Source: Jannaschia formosa
GTDB taxonomy: Bacteria; Pseudomonadota; Alphaproteobacteria; Rhodobacterales; Rhodobacteraceae
Direction of reading: 5' to 3'
DNA length: 64,000 nucleotides
Assembly: GCF_003340555.1 (NCBI RefSeq)
Contig: NZ_QPLJ01000018.1
Location: 1-64,000 of the forward strand
In this document: in pieces, positions 16,703 to 26,170 of the stretch
Layout of the letters: each line of letters starts with the position of its first letter
Position numbering within the stretch: the first letter of the stretch is position 1
The notes under the pieces: generated by a model
Database searches by the model: none
Told to the model about the DNA's origin: nothing
The model's input: only the letters and a program-made list of their open reading frames with translations
Position numbers and translations under genes: made by a program

Positions 16703-17822
16703 CCGAGAGCTCCGCCGACATCCGGTTGGCGACGATCACGTCGGCGCGGGCCTTGAACGCCTCGAGGTCGCGCAGGACCTCCGAGTTGAAGAAGTCGTCC
16801 TCCTCCAGCGCCGGCTCGAAGACGATGACCTCGATCCCCTTGGCCTTGAGCCGCTTCATGATCCCCTGGATCGACGATTGCCGGAAATTGTCCGACCCCG
16901 CCTTCATCACCAGCCGGAACACGCCCACCGTCTTCGGCGCCCGCGCGATGATGCGGTCGGCGATGAAGTCCTTGCGGGTGCGGTTGGCCTCGACGATGGC
17001 GGCCATCAGGTTCTGCGGCACGGCGGCGTAGTTGGCCAGAAGCTGCTTGGTGTCCTTGGGCAGGCAGTAGCCGCCATAGCCGAAGGAGGGGTTGTTGTAG
17101 TGCTTGCCGATCCGCGGATCGAGGCCGACCCCGTCGATGATCTGCCGCGCGTCCATGTTGTGGGACATGGCGTAGCTGTCGAGCTCGTTGAAATAGGCCA
17201 CCCGCATGGCGAGGTAGGTATTGGCGAAGAGCTTGATCGCCTCGGCCTCGGAGGGGTCGGTCAGCAGGACGGGGACGTCCTTCGTCACCGCCCCCTCGAG
17301 CAGCAGGTCGGCGAAGGCGCGGCCGCGGTCCGAACGCTCGCCCACGACGATGCGCGACGGGTGGAGGTTGTCGTGCAGCGCCCGGCCCTCGCGCAGGAAT
17401 TCGGGGCTGAAGATCACGTTCGTCACGCCCAGCCGCGCGCGCACGTCCCGGATGAAGCCCACCGGGATCGTCGACTTCACCACGATCGTGGAGCCCGGCG
17501 CCACGGCGGCGGCCTGGCGGATCACCGTCTCGACCGAGGAGGTGTCGAAATGGTTGGTCGCGGTGTCGTAGTTGGTGGGCGTCGCGACGATCACGAAGTC
17601 GGCGTCGGTATAGGCCTCCTCGGGCGAGGTCGTGGCGCGCAGGTCGAGCGTCCCGTTGGCGAGGAAGCGCTCGATGTCGGGGTCGACGATCGGGCTCTGC
17701 CCGTCGTTGAGCCCGGCCACGCGGGCCTCGTCGAGATCGAGCGCCGTGACGGCATGGTTCTGCGCCAGCAGGACGGCGTTCGACAGTCCGACATAGCCGA
17801 TCCCGGCGACAGCGATCTTCAT
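16656..17822 (-). CDS. ugd: UDP-glucose 6-dehydrogenase
   Basis: Encodes 388 residues, the short (about 390) class of this family. It oxidises UDP-glucose to UDP-glucuronate with NAD, supplying an acidic sugar. The Rossmann motif GIGYVGLS lies at residues 7-14. The [16 protein letters not shown] and [11 protein letters not shown] segments are present, the last holding the catalytic cysteine. Its location upstream of an ABC-2 export permease suggests the exported polymer contains uronic acid. Confidence 0.93.
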   Translation of the reverse strand: MKIAVAGIGYVGLSNAVLLAQNHAVTALDLDEARVAGLNDGQSPIVDPDIERFLANGTLDLRATTSPEEAYTDADFVIVATPTNYDTATNHFDTSSVETVIRQAAAVAPGSTIVVKSTIPVGFIRDVRARLGVTNVIFSPEFLREGRALHDNLHPSRIVVGERSDRGRAFADLLLEGAVTKDVPVLLTDPSEAEAIKLFANTYLAMRVAYFNELDSYAMSHNMDARQIIDGVGLDPRIGKHYNNPSFGYGGYCLPKDTKQLLANYAAVPQNLMAAIVEANRTRKDFIADRIIARAPKTVGVFRLVMKAGSDNFRQSSIQGIMKRLKAKGIEVIVFEPALEEDDFFNSEVLRDLEAFKARADVIVANRMSAELSDVEDKVFTRDLFGSD

Positions 17823-18488
17823 GACAATCCCTTTCCTGGAAATCCGTCTTCCGGTCCCGGGTCAAACCGATCCCGGCCCGGGCGCGCAAGCGGAAACTTC
17901 GGCGGAGGATGGCGGAGGGCGGCACCGTGCCCGCAAGCATCCTGGCCGACCTGGTCGCCTCCGGGTTGGGCGACCTGGTCGCCGCCGACCCGGAGGCTTT
18001 CCGCGCCGCCACCCGCCCCCCTGTCCGCGGCGACGCGGGCAGCCTACGCCCTGTCCCAGAAGCACCGAAAGCGCATCGAGGAGCCCTTCGGATGGGCCAA
18101 GACCACAGGCGGCATGGCCCAGACCGTCTACCGCGGCCTCGAACGGGTCCGCTCCCGCTTCATCCTGACCATGGCCGCCAACAACCTCGCCCGGTTGCCC
18201 CGCCTGCTTCCCGGGTGACGGCGGAAGAAAGAATCCCAAGCGCCCGCCACCAGGAAAAGGAGGCTGGGCGCACCACCTCCACGGCAGCAAACGCGGGAAC
18301 CCATCCCTCGTATCTTCTTTCTTCAGCAGCCTGTTACAGGAAGAATCCGGCACAACTTCGCCACGTTTTCCTGCCATCCGGAGCGCAGTTTTCACCACGT
18401 TGCAGAGAATCCGTTAACCTGCGGCGACTATTCGGTTTCCTGGAATGGGGCCGGACTGGCCCCCACCCCCCGTAGCCCGGAGCATTGC
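17823..18488. other. IS-remnant-bearing spacer upstream of the RTX/beta-helix gene
   Basis: The only recognisable coding trace is an IS5-type C-terminal fragment at 18021-18218. The rest, including the upstream region of the RTX gene, shows no convincing gene or strong promoter match. Confidence 0.5.
18021..18218 (+). pseudogene. IS5-family transposase, C-terminal remnant
   Basis: A 65-residue open stretch ends with the well-conserved IS5 C-terminus: KRIEEPFGWAKTTGGMAQ, VYRGLERVRSRFILTMAANN and ARLPRLLPG. The upstream part of the transposase, including the rest of its DDE domain, is absent. It lies between ugd and the RTX/beta-helix gene. Confidence 0.75.
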
Positions 18489-21400
18489 ATGGACCCGACA
18501 GACCTGACCGCCCGCCTGACCTCCGAAGCCGACACGGTCCGGGGAACGGAGGACGCGGATGTCGTCTCGGCGCCCCCGAACAACGCCAACTTCCAGGGCG
18601 ACGACGTGCTCGACCTCGGCGCGGGCATCGACACCCTGATCATGGAGCGGACCGGCTTCCTCAGCCTCGCTGCCCCGCGTTTCGCAGGCACGACCGGGCT
18701 CGACGTGATCGACATGACCGCCGCCGACGAGGTGCGCGTGACGGGCGGTGACGCCCTGCTCGCGCAGTCCGACGACGGGACCCTCCGTCTGGTCTTCGGC
18801 GACGCGCCGATGGTGCTGGACCTGCGCGGGATGAGCGCGCCGCGCGCGGGCTATGTGCTCGACGGCACCGGCCCGGTCGAACTGGAAGACACTCACCAGA
18901 TCGTCGCCGTGGCCGACGGAGTGGCGGGCGACATCCTGGGCGGGGAGCGGACCGACACGATCCTGGGCGGCAGCGGCGGCGATCGGCTGCGGGGATTCTT
19001 GGGCAACGACCTGCTGCGCGGAAATGAAGGCGACGACCTGATCGAGGGCGGCGACGGCCACGACGATCTCCATGGCGGAGCCGGCGACGACACGATCTCG
19101 GGCGGGGCGGGCTTCGACCTGATCGAGGGGGGCGGTGGCGCCGACATTCTCAGCGGCGGCGCGGATGCCGATGTCTTCATCGTCGGGATCGGCTCCAGCA
19201 TCACGATCACGGATTTCGACGTTGCAGATCCCTACGAGCAGATTGACCTCGCCGCCTTCGACGGGTTGAGGTTCGGTGACATGACAATTTCCCCGTTCGC
19301 CAGCGGCGCCCGCCTCACCATCGACGACACGACCCTGCTGCTCGAAGGGGTCGACCCGGACGAGTTGACAGGCCGGTCCTTCGCCTTCGCGGGCCAGCCC
19401 ACGGTCTCGCTGGCCGAGGCCCTGATCGCCGAGGCGGACTTCTCGTTCACGGACGCGGCCGACACCTTCCAGGGCGGCGAGGGCTCCCAGATTTTCGAGC
19501 TGTCGGGCAGGCTCGGCAAGCTCACGGCCGAGGATCGGTTCGATGGCGGCCCCGGCATCGACACGCTGCGCTTCGACGGCGAGGACCGCTCGATGTCGAT
19601 CGGCCGGCTGGAGGGAATGTCCGGCATCGAGATCGTCGACCTGTCGGGCGCCACGGGCAACCACCGCTTCATCGTCGACCCCGTCATGCTGGAGCGGTCG
19701 AGCGACGGCACCCTGACCCTCCGCCACGGCACGGCCCCGCTGTCGCTGGACGCCGTCGCCCCCCCGGACACCGTCTTCGTCGAGGGGACGGGCCGGGTCG
19801 ATCTCGGCTCCGAGGAGGGGCAGGCTGTCACCATCTCGGACGCGATCGGCGGCCATGTGGTCGGCAGCGACTATGCCGACATCATCGCCGGCGGCGCCCG
19901 CGCCGACCGGATCGAGGGCGGCCTGGGCCACGACACGATCTCGGGCGGGGGCGGCGAGGACACGCTGATCGGCGGCGAGGACCGCGACACCTTCCTGCTG
20001 GGCGGCGACGGCGACGTGACCGTCACCGGCGGCGGCGGCTTCGACACCTATGTCGTCTCGCCCGGCGCGGGCCGGATCACGATCACCGATTTCGATACCA
20101 CGAACTACCTGGAGCGGATCGACCTCTCGGCGACCTCGGTGCGCGGCCGCAAGGATGTCGACCTCTCCTTCTCGAACGGGGACGTCACCCTCATCGCCGA
20201 CGATTTCGAGCTGGTGCTGAAGGGCGCGGCGGGCCGGACCTTCGGCATCGACGACTTCCTCGTCGCGGGCCAGCGCGACGACCGCTTCCGGATCGAGGCC
20301 GACGCGCCGCTCTCGGCGGTGCAGCCGCTGCTGGACGAGGCCCCGGACGGCACCGTCATCACCTTCGCGGCGGGGACCTTCGACTTCACCGCCCCGTTCG
20401 TCATCAACCGCTCGAACATCACCGTGCAGGGCGCCGGAGAGGGCGAGACCGTCTTCGTCAACCGCATCTCCGACAGCGATGCCAGCAACGGCCAGAACAA
20501 TGCTTTTCTGGTCACGCCCGAGAATGTCGACGAGAAGCTGGGCGTGCTGGCCCGAGACGCGGCCGAGGGCGATCGCAGCGTCGCACTGCAGGCCGGCCAC
20601 GGCCTGAAGGTGGGCGACATCCTCTTCGTCACCCAGCCCAATGACGACGCATGGCTGGCCGAGACCGGCAATACCGGCTGGGATCCCCAGCTCGGCGGCC
20701 AGGAGGATCGCACCTGGCTGCGGGAGTTCCGGTCCCGCATCGAAGCGGTCGACGGCAACACCGTCACCCTGGCCGATCCGGTGACCTACGATTTCGCCGC
20801 CGGGATCGCGGAGACGCGGAAATCGCTGATGCTGTCCGAGGTGCATCTTTCGGACTTCACCATCCAGGGACGGTGGGGCCGGGCCGACACCTACGACTTC
20901 ACTAACACCAGGGATGCCTGGGCCAATGCCAGCGCCCTGGCGTTCGACAGCGTCACCCGGTCCAGCCTGCGCGACATCACCATCCTCGACATGCCCTCCA
21001 GCGGCTTCCGGCTGCAGCGCAGCCACGAGGTGGTGGGCGAGAACCTGACCGTCGACGGTTCGTTCAACAAGGGGGGGTCGAACGGGATCCACTTCGAGTT
21101 CAACGAGTCGTTCTCAAACCGGCTGACGGGGCTCGAATCCTACGGCGCGCGCCACGCGATCGAGTTCTCGGCCTCCAATGCCGAGCACTACAACTACATC
21201 CAGGCGGATTTCATCGACCGCGACATCAACTTCCACGGCAGTCCCGACGCCGACAACACCATCCTCGTGAACCGCATGGTCATGGACTATCCCGCCGGAG
21301 TCCTGCCGCAGTGGATGGCTGTCAGCTCGGGCATCTTCCCCAAGCATCCCTATCCCACCATCGAGGAGAACGACGTCACCTTCCTCCATGCCGAGACGGG

Positions 21401-22655
21401 GGAGCGTCAGGACGAGATCACGGCCAACGACGCGGGCGGCTATCTGTCCACCGGCGTCGGGAACGACAAGCTGACCGGCGGAGCCGGTAACGACACCCTC
21501 GTCGGGGGCACCGAAGGCGACACCCTGGAGGGGCGCGGGGGCTCGGACCGCTTCGTCTGGACACTGTATGACGGCACCGACACGATCCTCGACTTCGAGG
21601 CCGGGCGGGGAGGCGACGTCTTGGTGCTGCGCGGCACGGGCTTCACCGATTTCGACCAGCTGCGCGTCGGCCGGGGCGAGGCCGGGACGGCCCTGTTCCT
21701 CGGCGGCCAGGGCGAGATCCGCCTGAACGGTCTGGAGCCGTCGGACCTGACCCGGGCGAACGTGGTCCTCGAGGCGGCGGAGGTGCGTGGCCTGGACGAG
21801 GATGCCAAGGCCGCGGACAAGGCCCTGATGGGCAGCAGCGCGGACGACCGGATCGGCATCTCACGCCACCATCTGGAGGCGGCGGATTTCTCGCTGGCCG
21901 CCGGGACGGGCTTCGACGAGGTGACGCTGCGTGTCTCCAGCCTGCTTGACCCGTTCCACACCACGGGCCGCTACACCGGCGTCGACGCCTTCGACGTCTC
22001 GGGCCTGGACCGGGCCGATCTGACCGTCATTTCCTCGCTGGTGGCGCAGTCCGACGCAAACGAGCTGACGCTGATGGTGGGCGATGCTGGCGAGACCGTG
22101 ACCCTGCGGGCCGAGGGGCTGGGCGAGACCCAGACCCTGTTCCTCGACGGGGGGCGGGCGATCCGGCTGTCGGACGGCGCCGAGAACGCGGTCACGCTCA
22201 CCGATCGGACGGGCGGCAACGTCACCGGCGGGGCACGCGCCGACGAGATCACGGGCGGGGCCGCGAACGATGTACTCCGCGGCGGCGGCGGCGGCGACGT
22301 GCTGTCGGGCGGGGCGGGCTTGGACCGGCTGACCGGCGGTGCGGGGCGCGACCAGTTCGTCTTCAACGTGCCGGGCGATGCCTTCCAGGGCGTGGACCAA
22401 ATCACCGACTTCACGGTGGGCCAGGACCGGATCGTGCTCGACATCCCGAACGGGCTCTTCCCCTCGGGCGCCATGCCTGCGGGGGCATTCTCAGGGACGG
22501 GGGAGGCGCAGGATCGGGGCGACCGGGTGCTCTACGACCCGGGCAATGGCCACCTGTCCATCGATGTCGATGGCAATGGCTCCGGCAACCCGCTCCTGAT
22601 CGCGATCCTGTCGGGCAACCCGAATCTCGACGCCTCGGATATCTTCCTGATCTGA
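18489..22655 (+). CDS. Large RTX calcium-binding protein with central right-handed beta-helix domain
   Basis: Encodes 1388 residues, acidic, without a classical signal peptide. Glycine/aspartate RTX nonapeptide blocks occur near residues 152-230, 460-500, 990-1018 and 1247-1285. Between the second and third block, residues about 610-977, lies a pectate-lyase-like parallel beta-helix. It begins AVQPLLDEAPDGTVITF, has the repeated NITVQG / DFTIQG / DITILD strand pattern, and includes the GIHFEFNESFSN segment. This fold is shared by polysaccharide lyases, C5-epimerases and tail-spike depolymerases, so a polysaccharide-modifying or binding role is plausible. The C-terminal domain ending LDASDIFLI fits a type I secretion substrate. 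IS remnants flank it on both sides. Confidence 0.8.
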   Translation: MDPTDLTARLTSEADTVRGTEDADVVSAPPNNANFQGDDVLDLGAGIDTLIMERTGFLSLAAPRFAGTTGLDVIDMTAADEVRVTGGDALLAQSDDGTLRLVFGDAPMVLDLRGMSAPRAGYVLDGTGPVELEDTHQIVAVADGVAGDILGGERTDTILGGSGGDRLRGFLGNDLLRGNEGDDLIEGGDGHDDLHGGAGDDTISGGAGFDLIEGGGGADILSGGADADVFIVGIGSSITITDFDVADPYEQIDLAAFDGLRFGDMTISPFASGARLTIDDTTLLLEGVDPDELTGRSFAFAGQPTVSLAEALIAEADFSFTDAADTFQGGEGSQIFELSGRLGKLTAEDRFDGGPGIDTLRFDGEDRSMSIGRLEGMSGIEIVDLSGATGNHRFIVDPVMLERSSDGTLTLRHGTAPLSLDAVAPPDTVFVEGTGRVDLGSEEGQAVTISDAIGGHVVGSDYADIIAGGARADRIEGGLGHDTISGGGGEDTLIGGEDRDTFLLGGDGDVTVTGGGGFDTYVVSPGAGRITITDFDTTNYLERIDLSATSVRGRKDVDLSFSNGDVTLIADDFELVLKGAAGRTFGIDDFLVAGQRDDRFRIEADAPLSAVQPLLDEAPDGTVITFAAGTFDFTAPFVINRSNITVQGAGEGETVFVNRISDSDASNGQNNAFLVTPENVDEKLGVLARDAAEGDRSVALQAGHGLKVGDILFVTQPNDDAWLAETGNTGWDPQLGGQEDRTWLREFRSRIEAVDGNTVTLADPVTYDFAAGIAETRKSLMLSEVHLSDFTIQGRWGRADTYDFTNTRDAWANASALAFDSVTRSSLRDITILDMPSSGFRLQRSHEVVGENLTVDGSFNKGGSNGIHFEFNESFSNRLTGLESYGARHAIEFSASNAEHYNYIQADFIDRDINFHGSPDADNTILVNRMVMDYPAGVLPQWMAVSSGIFPKHPYPTIEENDVTFLHAETGERQDEITANDAGGYLSTGVGNDKLTGGAGNDTLVGGTEGDTLEGRGGSDRFVWTLYDGTDTILDFEAGRGGDVLVLRGTGFTDFDQLRVGRGEAGTALFLGGQGEIRLNGLEPSDLTRANVVLEAAEVRGLDEDAKAADKALMGSSADDRIGISRHHLEAADFSLAAGTGFDEVTLRVSSLLDPFHTTGRYTGVDAFDVSGLDRADLTVISSLVAQSDANELTLMVGDAGETVTLRAEGLGETQTLFLDGGRAIRLSDGAENAVTLTDRTGGNVTGGARADEITGGAANDVLRGGGGGDVLSGGAGLDRLTGGAGRDQFVFNVPGDAFQGVDQITDFTVGQDRIVLDIPNGLFPSGAMPAGAFSGTGEAQDRGDRVLYDPGNGHLSIDVDGNGSGNPLLIAILSGNPNLDASDIFLI

Positions 22656-23249
22656 TCGTGCGCGCCCAAGGTCGCGCGATGGCACGGCTCTGCGCCTCAG
22701 GGTCTCGCCTGAAAGAAGGGTTTTTTTTCCATTCAAAAGGTTTATCTGTCCTTCTGGCCTGACATCTCAGCCTTCCAGGCGGGCGGTCCTCGACAAGGAT
22801 CATCCGCGCCTGTCGGTCGCCGTACAGTGCCGACTGCTGTCGATCCCGCGGTCCGCGTTCTACCGCCGACCGGCGGGCGAGAGCGCCGGGAACCTTGCGC
22901 TGATGCAGATCATCGATCGGCAGTTCATGGAGACGCCGTTCTTCGGGGGGCTGGCAGATGACCTGGCATCTGAGGAACGAGGATCATGCGGTGAACCCTA
23001 GGCGGATCCGGCGCCTGATGGGCCTCATGCCGATCTACAGAAAGCCGAACACGAGCCGGCCAGCGAGGGTCAGGAACTTCGTGTATCCGGCGACCGGCCC
23101 GGTTACGTGATGGCCGCTCTCAGCCCCTGACGGAACCCGACGATATGGCCACGATCTTCGGGGGCTGATGCTGTCCTCGCTGTCGTTCCAGGCCTATTGC
23201 GACGCGTCCGGGATCCTGGTCGAGGTCTGAGCGTCTCGGAAGACGGCGC
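22656..23249. other. Spacer with IS3 remnant
   Basis: It holds an IS3-type OrfB N-terminal remnant (22786-23118) and, just after the RTX stop, a run of eight T residues at about 22721. No clear stem precedes the T run. No intact gene is supported. Confidence 0.5.
22786..23118 (+). pseudogene. IS3-family transposase OrfB, N-terminal remnant with frameshift
   Basis: The first frame reads VLDKDHPRLSVAVQCRLLSI, then AFYRRPAGES, LALMQIIDRQ and METPFFG, as at the start of IS3 OrfB. Near 22947 the reading continues in another frame as QMTWHLRNEDHAVNPRRIRR and GLMPIYRKPNTS, then stops. The catalytic core is missing. It may once have belonged with the C-terminal remnant at 15310-15570. Confidence 0.72.
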
Positions 23250-24902
23250 TCACCCCGTCTTTTGCAGCTCTGGCGCCGTCTCGGGCGGGGCCAGAGCGCG
23301 CTCGGCTGGGCCGGGACTGCGCCACTCGCGGGGCAGGGTGTCGCCGAAGCGGGCGCGCATCGCCGCGTATTGCGGGGCCAGCAGATCGACGAGGGCGCGG
23401 GCCATGTCCTCCGGCAAGTCGGGAATTTTTGGAGGTGGGCCGATCTCTGCGCGGCGCCCGGCCGGGATCTCGGGCAGTTCGAAGGCGTCGGTAATGCGCG
23501 CCAGTTCGGCCTCCCGCGTTGCCGGGTCGGCCAGCCGTTCGTGGAACAGGACGATCTTCCGGGCCTTGGCGACCGAGGCGTCGAGAACCTTCATCAACCG
23601 CGTGTAGTTGGCATAAGGCTGGCGCGCCAAGGTTTTTTGGGGACCGGCCTCCAGCAGCTCCGAGGCTGCTGTCAGACAGGCCTCCGAGGTACGCTCGTTG
23701 AGGGGTATATTCGTGCAGATCGATTCCCACAGGCGATCGACGGGATCGCGCAGCGTCACGCAGAAGCTGGCATCACCGATCTGCGCCATTTCGGTGAAAT
23801 CCGCTTCGCCCAGAAGGGCATAATCGGGGGTGGGATCGCAGATGATCGACTGCCCGGAAAACCGGGTCAGCAGGTAGTCCAGGTAGGCGTCGTGGCGGTC
23901 GGGGCCGCTGCGCGGCGCGGCATGGATCTGCAGGAGATCGCTGAGCTTGTTCATCAGGCGCAGCGTCTTGCTGCGAACGGCGGGCGTTTCCTTGGCAAAG
24001 CGCTCACCCAATTCTTCCAAGCTGCGGGTGCGGTGCCTGAAGACCAGATCCGAGCGCCCGGCGCGCACGTCGAAATAATGCGTCATCTGCGTTGGAGCGA
24101 ATTGGCAGGGCCTGAAATGGCGCAGACAGGCGACGACATAGTTCGACAGCGTCGAGGGCAGCCCCATGACGTAGAGCATTCGCGCGTCGTCGGGAAACCG
24201 CGTCACCGGCCGGTCCCCGGCCACGGCGCGCACGGGATGGGCGCGGTCGGGGTCGAGGCTGACGATGTAGCGCTCGATCGCCTCCTCGACGTCGTCGTAA
24301 TAGTGCAGCTTGCCGTTCTCGAGCATCGCGCCCGCCTGGCAGAGCTCGCGGATGGCGCCCATGGAGTGGCTGACATAGATCGCGCCCGCGCTCTCCATCC
24401 GGGCGTGGAAGACCTGCGACGACTTGCGCTTGAAGGCGGCGTCGCCGACGGCGGTGATCTCGTCGATGAGGTAGGTGTCGAAGGCCAGCCCCATGTTGAT
24501 CCCGAAGCTGAGCCGTCCCTTCATCCCCGAGGAATAGGATCGCACCGGCAGGTGGAAATGCTCCCCCAGCTCGGCGAATTCCTCGACCCAGGCCATCAGC
24601 GCCCCGGTGTCGGCGCCGTAGATGCGGGCCACGAAGCGGGTGTTCTGCGCCCCGGTCAGGTCGTTGTGCAGCGACGAGGCGAGGCCCACGGGGAAGCTGA
24701 CCGACCCGGTCGACAGCACCCGTCCCGAGGTCGGCGACGAGGTCCCGGCGATCAGCTTCAGCAGGGTCGACTTCCCCGCCCCGTTCGCCCCGACCAGCCC
24801 GACCGAGACGCCGGTCGGGAAGGTGACGTTCAGGTTGTCGGCCACGACCTTGCGATGCCCGTGCATCGAGAAGATCTTGGTGAGGCCGTCGAGGACGATC
24901 AT
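23250..24902 (-). CDS. Polysaccharide-export ABC ATPase fused to a sulfotransferase-like domain
   Basis: Encodes 550 residues, about 330 more than a normal KpsT/Wzt ATPase. Residues 1-217 are a complete KpsT-type ATPase: Walker A GANGAGKST at 38-46, the signature YSSGMKGR at 123-130, Walker B TYLIDE at 143-148 and the switch histidine at 179. Residues about 240-545 resemble a sulfotransferase: a degenerate 5' PAPS loop (GLPSTLSNY, 247-255, lacking the usual lysine), a DPTPDY segment at 356-361, and an intact 3'-phosphate-binding CVTLRDPVDRLWES at 381-394. The frame is continuous, without a stop or internal restart. It lies 12 bp after the KpsE/Wzz-like gene. The fusion may couple export to sulfation, or the second domain may act as a glycan-binding module; the loss of the loop lysine argues for caution. 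Confidence 0.85.
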   Translation of the reverse strand: MIVLDGLTKIFSMHGHRKVVADNLNVTFPTGVSVGLVGANGAGKSTLLKLIAGTSSPTSGRVLSTGSVSFPVGLASSLHNDLTGAQNTRFVARIYGADTGALMAWVEEFAELGEHFHLPVRSYSSGMKGRLSFGINMGLAFDTYLIDEITAVGDAAFKRKSSQVFHARMESAGAIYVSHSMGAIRELCQAGAMLENGKLHYYDDVEEAIERYIVSLDPDRAHPVRAVAGDRPVTRFPDDARMLYVMGLPSTLSNYVVACLRHFRPCQFAPTQMTHYFDVRAGRSDLVFRHRTRSLEELGERFAKETPAVRSKTLRLMNKLSDLLQIHAAPRSGPDRHDAYLDYLLTRFSGQSIICDPTPDYALLGEADFTEMAQIGDASFCVTLRDPVDRLWESICTNIPLNERTSEACLTAASELLEAGPQKTLARQPYANYTRLMKVLDASVAKARKIVLFHERLADPATREAELARITDAFELPEIPAGRRAEIGPPPKIPDLPEDMARALVDLLAPQYAAMRARFGDTLPREWRSPGPAERALAPPETAPELQKTG

Positions 24903-24914
24903 CGGCCCCGGGCC

Positions 24915-26087
24915 TCAGCGCCGGTCGCGCACGGCATAGGCGGCCAGCACCAGGATGCCCCAGGCCAGGAAGCTGAACAGCGCCGTCAGCGCGACGATCT
25001 GGAACCGCTTGGGCTGGGTCGACCGCTCGGCCAGGGTCGGGCTGACATGGGCGGCGAGGTAGCGGCTCTGGCGGCGGGCCTCGGCGACGGCGCCGTTGAA
25101 GGCGGCCAGCGCGTTGGTATAGGTCTCCTGCGCGAATTCGAGGTCGACGATCAGGCTCTCGTACTGGCCCACCAGGTCGGCGAAGCGTTCCCCGTTGCCA
25201 TTGGTGGTGGGGGTCGTGCCGCCGCCGAACTTCTCCAGCTCCTCCTCGATGCGCTGCTCGATCACGGCGAGGCGCTGGCGCGCCTGGACGACGCGGGGGT
25301 CATTGTCGCCCGCCGACTGGGCCAGCAGGTCCAGCTCGATCAGCGCCTCGGCCTGCTGGGTCTGGAGCGCGCCGAGGATGCCCATCTGGCTCTGGATCGA
25401 GGCGGCGGGGTCGACGATCTGGGTCTCGTTGCGGAAGCGGGTGATCGCCTCGCGGGCCGATTTCAGCGCCTCGACCGCCTCGTCCAGATCGGCCCGGGCG
25501 TTGCGGGTCCCGTCGGCCTCGGCGATGGCCGAGAGCGCGTTGATCATCTCCGAGGAGCGGTCGTAGACCGCCCGGGCGATGATCTGCGCGTCCTCGGGGG
25601 TGAAGGCCTGGACCCGCAGTTCCAGAAGGCCCGTGGTGCCGTCGTTGTAGACCTTGACCATGCGGTTCCAGTACTCGGTCAGGTCCTCGATCGTGCCGGG
25701 CGGGTGATAGGCGAAGATCGGGTCCTGCTCGGGCGGGACGCGGGTCCAGATCTCGCGCAGGTTCAGGTCCCGCTCGACCTGGCGGACCAGCTCCTGGCTC
25801 TGGATGAAGCTGTAGAGGATGTCGGTGTCCGACGACGACGAGGTGCCGCCGCCGCCCAGCAGGGTGCTGATGTCGATGGCGGTCGCCGTCTGCTCGGTAT
25901 GGACCGAGAAGCCCACCGTCGAGACGTAGCGGTCGGCGGCGCGCTCGTACATGTACCAGCCGGCCAGCGCCGTGGGCAGGACCACCATCATCACGAAGCT
26001 GAGCAGGACGCCGACATGCCGTCCGCGCATCCCCGCCTCGATCGAGGGCGAAAGGGTCGGGGCCTTGTCCGGTGTCACATCTGTCAT
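24915..26087 (-). CDS. Capsule-export inner-membrane protein, KpsE/Wzz-like polysaccharide co-polymerase
   Basis: Encodes 390 residues from the ATG beginning MTDVTPDKAP; a longer frame exists 17 codons upstream. Transmembrane segments lie at about residues 27-48 and near the C-terminus (ALTALFSFLAWGILVLAAYA). Between them is a periplasmic, coiled-coil-rich region including REAITRFRNETQIVDP, the KpsE/BexC architecture. Such proteins bridge an ABC exporter to an outer-membrane channel. It is upstream of and adjacent to the ATPase-sulfotransferase gene, forming a two-gene unit. The permease partner is probably the gene at 15815-16702. Confidence 0.85.
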   Translation of the reverse strand: MTDVTPDKAPTLSPSIEAGMRGRHVGVLLSFVMMVVLPTALAGWYMYERAADRYVSTVGFSVHTEQTATAIDISTLLGGGGTSSSSDTDILYSFIQSQELVRQVERDLNLREIWTRVPPEQDPIFAYHPPGTIEDLTEYWNRMVKVYNDGTTGLLELRVQAFTPEDAQIIARAVYDRSSEMINALSAIAEADGTRNARADLDEAVEALKSAREAITRFRNETQIVDPAASIQSQMGILGALQTQQAEALIELDLLAQSAGDNDPRVVQARQRLAVIEQRIEEELEKFGGGTTPTTNGNGERFADLVGQYESLIVDLEFAQETYTNALAAFNGAVAEARRQSRYLAAHVSPTLAERSTQPKRFQIVALTALFSFLAWGILVLAAYAVRDRR

Positions 26088-26170
26088 GGGGATCCGTGCA
26101 GGGGGCGCGCGATTGCGTTCTTCGGGCGCAGATATCATAGGGGACGCCGCGAAGACCAGCGGGGGTGTCC

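Noticed and set aside
22675-22730. Intrinsic terminator after the RTX/beta-helix gene
   Set aside because: A T8 run is present, but only a weak 5-bp stem lies before it and is separated from it by a purine stretch, so the call was not made.
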